Shown here one piece after another: positions 40,391 through 47,337 of a stretch of DNA of 47,337 bases. The stretch is from Clostridiales bacterium (lineage in GTDB: Bacteria > Bacillota > Clostridia > Oscillospirales > CAG-272). The number at the start of each line of letters is the position of its first letter. Positions within the stretch are counted from its first letter, which is position 1. The DNA is taken from the NCBI GenBank assembly GCA_022791195.1, contig JAAVYP010000050.1:1-47337 (forward strand), in the 5' to 3' direction. Both the position numbers and the translations under genes were made by a program. The notes below the pieces were generated by a model. It was not told where the DNA came from. It saw only the letters and a list, made by a program, of their open reading frames with translations, and did not search any database.

Positions 40391-41085
40391 TGTTTGATCA
40401 ATTTTTTGAACGCGTTTACGATCAGTTTATCGCAGGCGATGGTCTCGAAATGCTGAAAACAGGGCTGGGCGGCACACTGCTGCTGGCCCTGTCGGCATTA
40501 GTATTGGGTATCGTGCTGGGCACGGTGTTCGCCGTCATGAAGGTGATTCCCGGCAACACGGTTGTGGGCAAAATCTGCAATACCGTGGCCACGGTCTATA
40601 TTACCGTCATTCGCGGCATTCCGCTGGTGGTGCTGCTGTTGCTCGGCTATTTCGGCATTTTCGGGCCGAGAGGGTGGAACGAGATGCCGGTGGGCATTCT
40701 CATTTTCGGCATTAACAGCAGCGCGTACGTGGCTGAAATTATGCGAAGCGGCATTCAGGCCGTCGATAAAGGACAGATGGAGGCCGGCCGGTCGCTTGGC
40801 CTGCCCTATCGCGCGTCGATGGTGAAAATTGTGCTGCCGCAGGCGATTAAAAACATTCTGCCGGCGCTCGGCAATGAATTTATTGTACTGATTAAAGAGA
40901 CCTCGGTGGCCGGCTTTATTTCAATCTTTGAGCTGACGCGCGCCGGCCGGGCAATTGTCTCCAAGCATTATGATGCGTTTGTCCCTTATTTGGTATTGGC
41001 GCTTGTGTATTTGGTGCTGGTGCTGATCGCAACGGGGCTTGTTCATTTATTGGAAAGGTGGCTGGCGAAAAGTGATAACCGTTAA
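40390..41085 (+). CDS. Amino acid ABC transporter permease
   Basis: A 231-residue membrane protein. The HisM/GlnP-type segments ([40 protein letters not shown]) and the coupling motif [23 protein letters not shown] are present. The start is a GTG that shares its first base with the stop of the binding protein. It is coupled to the ATPase by overlap. It forms the translocation pore for the same amino acid. Confidence 0.94.
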   Translation: MFDQFFERVYDQFIAGDGLEMLKTGLGGTLLLALSALVLGIVLGTVFAVMKVIPGNTVVGKICNTVATVYITVIRGIPLVVLLLLGYFGIFGPRGWNEMPVGILIFGINSSAYVAEIMRSGIQAVDKGQMEAGRSLGLPYRASMVKIVLPQAIKNILPALGNEFIVLIKETSVAGFISIFELTRAGRAIVSKHYDAFVPYLVLALVYLVLVLIATGLVHLLERWLAKSDNR

Positions 41086-41794
41086 GGGCTTATGCAAATC
41101 CTTTGGGCATGTGAATGTGCTGAAGGATCTGAATTATACAATTGAGGCCGGCGAGAAAATTGTCATTGTCGGCCCTTCGGGCTCGGGCAAAAGCACCTTT
41201 TTGCGGTGTTTGAATCTGTTGGAGGAGCCAACCGCCGGCGAGGTCTGGTTTGAAGGGGTTAAGATCAACGACAAAAAGTGTGATATTGACCGCCTTCGCC
41301 GCAAAATGGGCATGGTGTTTCAGCAGTTCAACCTGTTTCCCCATATGACCGCCATGCAGAACATCATCATGGCGCCGGTTTATAATAAACTGATGAGCAA
41401 AGAAGAGGCCAAAGAGGTGGCGCTTGAGCTGCTTGACCGGGTTGGCCTAAAGGACAAGGCCGATCAGTATCCCGGCCAGCTTTCGGGCGGACAAAAACAG
41501 CGCATTGCGATTGTGCGTTCGCTGGCCATGCGGCCGGATGTGATGCTCTTTGACGAGCCAACCAGCGCGCTGGACCCGGAAATGGTGGGCGAGGTGCTGG
41601 ATGTTATGAAAGAGCTGGCCAAAGAGGGCATGACCATGGTGGTGGTTACCCATGAAATGGGCTTTGCGAAAGAAGTTGCCACCAAGGTGCTGTTCATGGA
41701 TGACGGGCGCATTTTAGAGAGCGCCCCGCCCAAGGAATTTTTTGAAACGCCGGTGCATCCCCGTCTTAAAGAATTTTTATCCAAGGTATTATAA
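41072..41794 (+). CDS. Amino acid ABC transporter ATP-binding protein
   Basis: A 240-residue ATPase of the GlnQ/HisP class. Walker [10 protein letters not shown], signature LSGGQKQR, Walker [15 protein letters not shown] and the H-loop VVVTHEMGF are visible. The GTG at 41072 is chosen because GGAAAGGTGG lies just before it and [11 protein letters not shown] is the family start. The longer frame from 41039 lies inside the permease. It ends ahead of a strong terminator. Confidence 0.95.
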   Translation: MITVKGLCKSFGHVNVLKDLNYTIEAGEKIVIVGPSGSGKSTFLRCLNLLEEPTAGEVWFEGVKINDKKCDIDRLRRKMGMVFQQFNLFPHMTAMQNIIMAPVYNKLMSKEEAKEVALELLDRVGLKDKADQYPGQLSGGQKQRIAIVRSLAMRPDVMLFDEPTSALDPEMVGEVLDVMKELAKEGMTMVVVTHEMGFAKEVATKVLFMDDGRILESAPPKEFFETPVHPRLKEFLSKVL

Positions 41795-41801
41795 AGAAAA
41801 G

Positions 41802-41831
41802 AAAAAAGCAAGCTGTACAGCTTGCTTTTTT
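41802..41831. terminator. Terminator of the ABC transporter operon
   Basis: A 30-bp perfect palindrome, arms AAAAAAGCAAGCTGT and ACAGCTTGCTTTTTT, with T-runs on both strands. The following 220 nt to 42052 hold no gene that I can support. Confidence 0.93.
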
Positions 41832-42052
41832 CTTTTTTCTGTTTATAGTGATATGACATTTTGTATTCCTGTTGTGTACCATAATGCCATCTTGAATGAG
41901 CATAGAGCCGTTTTCATGCCTTACAGTAAATATTACATTGTTCAGCAAAGGAATGATAAACAACTATACAAAGGGTTTGTTACATCATGTACGGACAATT
42001 CCTTAGCTCATTAGAAAAGAAATGTTTCTTGTTCAGCTGACAAAGGTGATTC

Positions 42053-42736
42053 CTATGAGAGAAAGAAGCGAATGCCCCGCAAAACCGCTAAATGCACGGG
42101 GTAAAAAACATAAAAGAAATATTTAAGCCGGGGTCGGCCGGGCTTTCCGTTGTAGAGAGCCAGCGGCAACAGAGCCGCATAGGCAAAGAGCTGAACCGGC
42201 ATGCCATTGATGATAGCCAGCAGGCAAAGCGGTACCATGCCGCAGGCGAACGCGCCGAGCCTGCCCCATTTTGTTTTAGCAAAAGAGGGCCACAACGGCA
42301 GCATCACCCCGCAAAGGCCATAGTCCACCTCGACATAATGGCAAATAACAGCCACGGCGACAAACGCAACCAAAAAAGCCGCGGTGTAAAACCATTGTTC
42401 GCCCGAGCTTGTGCTCGTGCGACTCTCATTGAGCGCCTTATCCAGCAAAAGCAGTAAACTGACCGAGAAAGAAAAGGTGATCAGCACACACAAATACACC
42501 CGCCGCGTAACGATAAAATCAACAAGCTGACAGACCATGCCCACGCTAAGAATCGTCAGCAGATAGCGGATGCGCGATCGTGTATACCGAAATCCCTCGG
42601 CAATAAAAAAAGCGAAGATAGGGAAGGCCAGCCGGCCTACCGCCCGCATCCAGATCTGATCCGGAAAGAACAAAAGACCCATATGATCGATCAGCATGGA
42701 GGCCGCGGCGATCAATTTTAATATGTTTCCAGGCAT
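42053..42736 (-). CDS. TraX-family membrane protein
   Basis: A 227-residue multi-pass protein. TraX signatures are the N-terminal LKLIAAASMLIDHMGLLFFP and RAVGRLAFPIFAFFIAEGFRYTRSR, with about seven hydrophobic segments and YVFYPVHLAVLRGIR at the end. TraX was named for pilin acetylation in conjugation, but chromosomal relatives are widespread with unknown roles. The ribosome binding site (GAAAGGAG) is unusually far, about 16 nt, from the ATG, so weak translation is possible. No other conjugation gene is nearby. Confidence 0.87.
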   Translation of the reverse strand: MPGNILKLIAAASMLIDHMGLLFFPDQIWMRAVGRLAFPIFAFFIAEGFRYTRSRIRYLLTILSVGMVCQLVDFIVTRRVYLCVLITFSFSVSLLLLLDKALNESRTSTSSGEQWFYTAAFLVAFVAVAVICHYVEVDYGLCGVMLPLWPSFAKTKWGRLGAFACGMVPLCLLAIINGMPVQLFAYAALLPLALYNGKPGRPRLKYFFYVFYPVHLAVLRGIRFFLS

Positions 42737-42829
42737 TGTTAGAGAGTGTCAACTCCTTTCAAGAAACAAAGGTTTTCATCATGACATATATTTCGATGGA
42801 CGGTAAAAATTCCACGAATCAATTCAAAC

Positions 42830-42872
42830 ACAAAAGGCGGGTCAAAATTTCAGACCCGCCTTCGGTTTTTTA
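42830..42872 (-). terminator. Terminator of the PFOR gene
   Basis: GGCGGGTC (42836-42843) and GACCCGCC (42853-42860) form an 8-bp GC stem. TTTTG follows on the minus strand, and T6 on the plus strand. Confidence 0.8.
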
Positions 42873-42931
42873 TTGCGAAATCAATGATTCCGTCTTATTT
42901 AACTAAGTCCCGCGATGCAGATTTGCTTTAT

Positions 42932-45900
42932 TTAGTCAGCCTGCACGCCGGCCTTTTTGGCATACAATTCGCCAAGGTCGATCAAATGCTGATACTTCGC
43001 CTTTGCTTCTTTTTCAGCCATAGCAAACAGCTCTTCAGCTCTTGCAGGGTTCGACTGTGCAAGGCGGGCATATCTTGCCTCGTTCTTCAAGAAGGAGATG
43101 TAGTCGCCTGTGGGCGCTTTGCTGTCCATCGTGAACGGGTTCTTGCCCTCTGCGACTGCCGCCGGGTTAAAGCGGAAGGTGTGCCAGTAGCCAGCTTCAA
43201 CAGCTTTTTTCATTTCAGCCTGGCAGTTCTTCATGCCGCCGCCCTTGATACCATGCATTTCGCAAGGTGCATAGCCAATGATTAAGGAAGGACCGTTGTA
43301 AGCCTCTGCCTCTTTGATGGCCTGCAGGGTTTGTTTCATATCATAGCCCATCGCTACCTGTGCGACATAGACATAGCCGTAAGACATAGCGATTTCAGCA
43401 AGGCTCTTCTTCGCGATGGCCTTACCGGCAGCGGCAAACTGCGCTACCTGACCGATCTGCGATGCTTTGGAAGCCTGGCCGCCTGTGTTAGAATAAACCT
43501 CGGTATCGAATACCATGACGTTCACGTTAGTGCCCGAAGCCAGTACGTGGTCTAAGCCGCCGAAGCCGATATCATAAGCCCAGCCGTCGCCGCCGAAGAT
43601 CCAAACGCTCTTCTTGGAAAGGTAATCTTTACCTGCTAAAATTTTCTCTTTCAGCTCGTTCTTTTCAGGGCAGCTTTCCAGTGCTTCTACCAAAGCCTTG
43701 GTTGCTTTTTCGTTTTCAACACCGTCATCCAGTGTGTTCAGATACTGTGCAAAGACGTCTTTTTTATCTTCCGGCACCTGATCTGCCAACTCTTTGACAT
43801 AGCCGATCAACCGGTTGCGCAGGGTGTTCTGACCCATGGCCATACCGAGACCGTGCTCTGCGTTATCCTCAAAGAGGGAGTTCGCCCAAGCCGGACCCTT
43901 GCCGCTTTCCTTGTTCACAGTGTACGGCGTGGAAGGTGCGCTGCCGCCCCAGATGGAAGAACAGCCTGTTGCGTTGGAAATATACATTCTCTCGCCGAAG
44001 AGCTGAGTGATCAGTCTTGCATACGAGGTCTCGGCACAACCTGCGCAAGAGCCGGAGAACTCGAGCAGCGGCTGCTTAAACTGGCTGCCTTTCACGGTAG
44101 AATCAGCAAACGGTACATCTTTTGCCGAAACATTGGCCATTGCATAGTCCCAAACCTTCTGCTGGTCAAGCTGGCTTTCCTGCGGAACCATTTCAAGCGC
44201 TCTCTTTTCCGGTTTTGTCGGACAAGCGCTGACACAAAGGGTACAACCCATACAGTCGAGCGGCGAAATGCCGATCATGAATTTATAGTCTTCGCAGCCT
44301 TTGCCAATCATCTTGGCTGTGAATTTCGCATTGTCCGGTGCGCCCTCGGCTTCTTTTGCATCCATCACAAACGGACGAATGGTTGCATGCGGGCAGACGA
44401 ATGAACATTGGTTACACTGAATACAATTTTCAGGATGCCAAACCGGTACAGAAACCGCAACGCCTCTCTTTTCGTAAGCAGCGGCGCCCTGCGGGAAAGT
44501 TCCGTCCGGACGGTCCTTAAAGGCCGATACCGGCAGTGAGTCACCGTCCATTTTGGATACAGGGGTTACAATCTCGTTGACAAAGTCAACAAGCTCTTTT
44601 CTGGTGCCTTCGGCCGGTGCGTCCTTCGGTGTTTCGCCGGCGCTCTTCCAGCTTTCGGGAACGTCCACCTTGGTAAAGGCGCCTGCGCCCATGTCGATGG
44701 CATTGTGGTTTTGCTCAACCACAGCGTCGCCAAACTTAGAATAGGACTTGGTCGCCATATACTTCATATATTTAATGGCGTCTTCAATCGGCAGAATACC
44801 CGCCAGCTTGAAGAATGCGCTTTGCAGAACTGTGTTCTTACATTTCGCATTGCCAACCTTTTCAATCGCAATTTCAGTTGCGTTGATGGTATAGAAATTG
44901 ATGTTGTTGTTTGCGATGTAGCTCTTAACCGAATTCGGCAGATGCTCTTCCAGCTCTTCACGGCTCCACTGGCAGTCAAGCAGGAAAGAACCGCCCGGTT
45001 TTACATCGTTGACAATTTTAAATCCTTTCAGAATATAGGAAGGATTGTGGCAGGCAACAAAGTCTGCCTTGGTGATGTAGTAAGGACTCTTGATTGGCTG
45101 GTCGCCAAAACGCAGGTGCGAAATGGTCACGCCGCCGGTTTTCTTGGAGTCATACTGGAAATAAGCCTGAATGTATTTGTCGGTGTGGTCACCGATGATT
45201 TTAATGGAGTTTTTGTTTGCGCCAACTGTACCGTCGCCGCCAAGACCCCAGAATTTGCAGGAGATCGTTCCCTTTGCTGCGGTGTCGGGTGCGTCTGCTC
45301 TTTCGGGCAGGGAAAGTCCGGTAACGTCGTCCACAATACCAACGGTGAAGTTGTCTTTCGGGTTGTCCTGATCCAGATTATCAAATACAGCGAACACGCT
45401 GGAAGGAGGGGTATCCTTCGAGCCAAGTCCATACCGGCCGCCGACAACGGTCTTGCCGGTGACGCCTTCTCTGGCAAGGGCTGCTACTACGTCTAAGTAG
45501 AGGGGTTCGCCTAAAGCGCCCGGCTCTTTGGTGCGGTCCAAAACAGCGATCTTTTTCGCGGTCTGCGGAATGGCCTCAACCAATTTGTCAGCGCAGAAAG
45601 GTCTGTACAAACGAACCTTCACAAGGCCGACTTTCTCACCGTTTGCCAGCAGATAATCAATCACCTCTTCGGCCACGTCACAGATAGAGCCCATCGCGAT
45701 GATGACTTTTTCAGCGTCGGGTGCGCCGTAGTAGTTGAACAGTTTATAGTCGGTGCCGAGTTTCTCGTTCACCTTGTCCATATATTCTTCCACGATGGCC
45801 GGGAAGTCGTTGTAATAGGTGTTGCAAGCTTCTCTGTGCTGGAAGAAGATATCTCCGTTCTCAGCCGAGCCGCGCAGAACTGGATGCTCCGGATTGATGG

Positions 45901-46546
45901 CTCTGTCCCGGAACGCCTGCAGCGCGTCGGTGTCCACCATATCCTTTAAATCTTCATAATCCCACGCTTCGATTTTCTGAATTTCGTGTGAAGTTCTGAA
46001 ACCATCGAAGAAATTAAGTACCGGAACACGGCCTTTAATGGTTGCCAAATGAGCCACTGCGCCTAAATCCATAACCTCTTGCGGGTTGGTCTCTGCCAAC
46101 ATAGCAAAGCCGGTCTGACGGCAAGCGTATACGTCCGAATGATCGCCAAAGATATTCAGCGCGTGGGTTGCCAGCGTTCTTGCCGAAACATGAATGACGC
46201 AGGGCAGAAGCTCGCCTGCTATTTTGTACATGTTCGGAATCATTAACAGAAGTCCCTGTGATGCGGTATAAGTTGTGGTCAGAGCACCTGATGCCAGCGA
46301 ACCGTGAACGGCGCCTGCTGCACCTGCCTCCGACTGCATTTCCATTACATTCACTTTGTCTCCAAAGATATTTCTGGCCGGTTTGCCGAAAATATCTTTA
46401 TCGGTTGCACTCCAAGTATCCGTTACTTCCGCCATAGGGCTGGAGGGTGTAATCGGATAAATCGCGGCAACCTCGGTAAACGCATAACTAACATGCGCTG
46501 CGGCGGTATTACCGTCCATGGAAATTTTATTTCTTTCCAATGCCAT
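42932..46546 (-). CDS. nifJ: Pyruvate:ferredoxin (flavodoxin) oxidoreductase
   Basis: A 1204-residue single-chain enzyme that splits pyruvate with CoA into acetyl-CoA and CO2 and reduces ferredoxin. Domains in order: the pyrimidine-binding domain (IYPITPSSPMAEVTD, about 30), the gamma-type domain, two 4Fe-4S clusters (CIQCNQCSFVCP and CMGCTLCVSACP, about 690-760), then the pyrophosphate domain with GSCAGCAETSYA, GCSSIWGGSAPSTPYT and the metal motif GGDGWAYDIGFGG. GGGAGG precedes the ATG at 46546. The acetyl-CoA formed is a natural substrate for PduL. Confidence 0.97.
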   Translation of the reverse strand: MALERNKISMDGNTAAAHVSYAFTEVAAIYPITPSSPMAEVTDTWSATDKDIFGKPARNIFGDKVNVMEMQSEAGAAGAVHGSLASGALTTTYTASQGLLLMIPNMYKIAGELLPCVIHVSARTLATHALNIFGDHSDVYACRQTGFAMLAETNPQEVMDLGAVAHLATIKGRVPVLNFFDGFRTSHEIQKIEAWDYEDLKDMVDTDALQAFRDRAINPEHPVLRGSAENGDIFFQHREACNTYYNDFPAIVEEYMDKVNEKLGTDYKLFNYYGAPDAEKVIIAMGSICDVAEEVIDYLLANGEKVGLVKVRLYRPFCADKLVEAIPQTAKKIAVLDRTKEPGALGEPLYLDVVAALAREGVTGKTVVGGRYGLGSKDTPPSSVFAVFDNLDQDNPKDNFTVGIVDDVTGLSLPERADAPDTAAKGTISCKFWGLGGDGTVGANKNSIKIIGDHTDKYIQAYFQYDSKKTGGVTISHLRFGDQPIKSPYYITKADFVACHNPSYILKGFKIVNDVKPGGSFLLDCQWSREELEEHLPNSVKSYIANNNINFYTINATEIAIEKVGNAKCKNTVLQSAFFKLAGILPIEDAIKYMKYMATKSYSKFGDAVVEQNHNAIDMGAGAFTKVDVPESWKSAGETPKDAPAEGTRKELVDFVNEIVTPVSKMDGDSLPVSAFKDRPDGTFPQGAAAYEKRGVAVSVPVWHPENCIQCNQCSFVCPHATIRPFVMDAKEAEGAPDNAKFTAKMIGKGCEDYKFMIGISPLDCMGCTLCVSACPTKPEKRALEMVPQESQLDQQKVWDYAMANVSAKDVPFADSTVKGSQFKQPLLEFSGSCAGCAETSYARLITQLFGERMYISNATGCSSIWGGSAPSTPYTVNKESGKGPAWANSLFEDNAEHGLGMAMGQNTLRNRLIGYVKELADQVPEDKKDVFAQYLNTLDDGVENEKATKALVEALESCPEKNELKEKILAGKDYLSKKSVWIFGGDGWAYDIGFGGLDHVLASGTNVNVMVFDTEVYSNTGGQASKASQIGQVAQFAAAGKAIAKKSLAEIAMSYGYVYVAQVAMGYDMKQTLQAIKEAEAYNGPSLIIGYAPCEMHGIKGGGMKNCQAEMKKAVEAGYWHTFRFNPAAVAEGKNPFTMDSKAPTGDYISFLKNEARYARLAQSNPARAEELFAMAEKEAKAKYQHLIDLGELYAKKAGVQAD

Positions 46547-46580
46547 GCTGATTCCTCCCAATTTGCTATATAAAAATAAA

Positions 46581-46646
46581 TTTTTGACAAATGATCGTCT
46601 TTACGACGTTCTCACTTATTTTAGCACTTCTTTGTCAAAAAGTAAA
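46581..46646 (-). promoter_or_regulatory. PFOR promoter region with a long inverted repeat
   Basis: Minus-strand TTTACT (46646-46641) and an extended TGC-TAAAAT (46623-46618) have a 17-bp spacer. An 11-bp inverted repeat (TTTTTGACAAA at 46581-46591 with TTTGTCAAAAA at 46631-46641) brackets the -10 element. It could bind a dimeric regulator or form a hairpin, but the 39-bp gap is long for one site. Confidence 0.55.
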
Positions 46647-46660
46647 GGATTTTCGCTAAC

Positions 46661-46686
46661 AAAAAGAGCGCCGCGGCGCTCTTTTT
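46661..46686. terminator. Perfect-palindrome terminator
   Basis: AAAAAGAGCGCCG and CGGCGCTCTTTTT form a 26-bp perfect palindrome, 83 nt downstream of the 82-residue gene on the minus strand. Confidence 0.85.
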
Positions 46687-46769
46687 ACTGGCTGCAAAGC
46701 CAAAATCAGATAAAATTTACAATGCTTTTACACATAGGAAGTCTTTGGGCAAGGCGCTGTAAGGAAGCC

Positions 46770-47018
46770 TTAGCCGTTCGCGCCCTGCGCCTGACGGCGC
46801 ATGTTCTCGATCACAATATCGTGCACATCGCCGAGCGAGGCGGCATATTCCAGTACCCGCCACGGCATATTGGTATGAAAGTGGATGCGAAGCAGCGTTT
46901 CGTCGCCAATGACAAGCAGCGAATCGCCGGCGATGTTGCCGGTGATATAGTCGCGCACGGCATCTTCTGAAAGGTTTTGTCCTTCAATCAGCATTTGCGT
47001 ATCAAAAATAAATTCCAT
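46770..47018 (-). CDS. Small protein like the C-terminal domain of FakA/DAK2 proteins
   Basis: An 82-residue protein. It starts MEFIFDTQMLIEGQNL after AGGAG. The segment GDSLLVIGDETLLRIHFHTN, then PWRVLEYAASLGDVHDIVIE NMR, matches the C-terminal part of FakA-type fatty-acid kinases and related DAK2/DegV-associated proteins, which end in a GDSLVVVGDxxLxKVHxHTN motif. The kinase domain itself is missing. It is a stand-alone domain, or a surviving end of a longer gene. The frame upstream to 47141 lacks a ribosome binding site. Confidence 0.7.
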   Translation of the reverse strand: MEFIFDTQMLIEGQNLSEDAVRDYITGNIAGDSLLVIGDETLLRIHFHTNMPWRVLEYAASLGDVHDIVIENMRRQAQGANG

Positions 47019-47337
47019 GGTTGCTCCTGTATGGTGAAGATTGTTTTCTGTTCGCAGGGTTCTGCCCTGCATCTTGTCACATAATAAAAGGTTACAATAA
47101 ATAGAATCTTTCCTCTCAGCAAGGGTACCAACCCGTGGCACCCTTAATAAGATATCATTTAATTATATACCTTTTCTTTTCTGCAGCAGACACGGCTTTG
47201 CCGTTTCTGCGGGTACCAAACCCCTGCAACCCCGCAAAACTACAAGTTAACCTGTCTTATATTATAATTAGAGAATTTACTTTTTCTTTTCTGCGAGGGC
47301 TTCGCCCCCACACCCCCACACGCTTTTAGGAAAAAGC
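47019..47337. other. Intergenic region with hairpins, no gene seen
   Basis: Contains a leader hairpin (GCAGGG/CCCTGC, 47054-47070). Two GC-rich motifs of the GGCTTTGCC kind then follow (ACGGC-ttt-GCCGT near 47191, GAGGGC-ttc-GCCCCC near 47300), separated by pyrimidine-rich TTTTCTTTTCTGC repeats. The hairpin loops recall those of the structured repeats elsewhere in this window. No open reading frame has a credible start. Confidence 0.55.

Noticed and set aside
42053-42736. TraX as evidence of a conjugative element
   Set aside because: No relaxase, coupling protein, pilus or integrase gene is nearby, and chromosomal TraX-family proteins are common in Clostridia.
44705-45496. Plus-strand gene of 263 codons opposite PFOR
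   Set aside because: It is a long shadow frame produced by the codon bias of the highly expressed PFOR gene, with no start signal or family motif.

Overview
The window looks like chromosomal DNA from an anaerobic Clostridia (Firmicutes) bacterium, probably close to the Oscillospiraceae/Ruminococcaceae. The evidence is a pyruvate:ferredoxin oxidoreductase, a lysine riboswitch, a T-box leader, sigma-A type promoters with 17-bp spacers, strong AAAGGAGG-type ribosome binding sites, a DapL-type lysine pathway, and an archaeal-type AspRS next to GatCAB (the tRNA-dependent route to Asn-tRNA). No rRNA, tRNA, CRISPR array or intact transposase was seen.

Layout. 1-2.9 kb: three zinc-ribbon or membrane proteins of unknown role. 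2.9-9.2 kb (minus strand): two ROK-family proteins (one glucokinase), mscL, pduL-mrnC, and rbfA-nrnA-truB. 9.2-9.8 kb: a structured repeat array. 9.9-12.4 kb (minus): pdxST, an Rrf2 regulator and an ACT-domain protein. 12.5-14.6 kb (plus): a padR-DUF1700-DUF4097 operon with a palindromic operator on its promoter. 14.7-16.2 kb (minus): an SPFH/prohibitin protein and an autoregulated-looking DUF1836 regulator.

16.5-27.1 kb is an AT-richer accessory region, all on the minus strand. I read it as the remains of an Rhs/YD-repeat polymorphic toxin locus. A shattered YD-repeat gene lies at its upstream end (about 26.9-25.9 kb). Next comes a broken zincin-like toxin tip, then a long string of small lipoprotein, membrane and putative immunity genes separated by short relics of coding sequence. 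Three tandem paralogues and a fourth partial copy lie at 22.3-24.2 kb. A ribbon-helix-helix gene and a divergent AbrB-like zinc-finger gene close the region.

27.6-33.6 kb (plus): a complete lysine operon (lysine riboswitch, dapA, dapB, dapF, dapL, lysA), with three 119-bp tandem copies of a structured repeat between dapB and dapF. The same fold, with different stem sequences, occurs upstream of rbfA. 34.4-39.4 kb: an Asn-type T-box leader controls gatC-gatA-gatB-aspS, so charging status of tRNA-Asn probably controls the machinery that makes Asn-tRNA. 39.5-41.8 kb: a polar amino acid ABC transporter. 42.0-47.0 kb (minus): a TraX-family membrane protein, a 1204-residue PFOR, and a small stand-alone protein resembling the C-terminal part of FakA/DegV-associated proteins.

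The most unusual items are the structured repeat family, the toxin/immunity graveyard with its recombining paralogue array, and the Glu-next-to-Asn codon arrangement in the T-box specifier loop.
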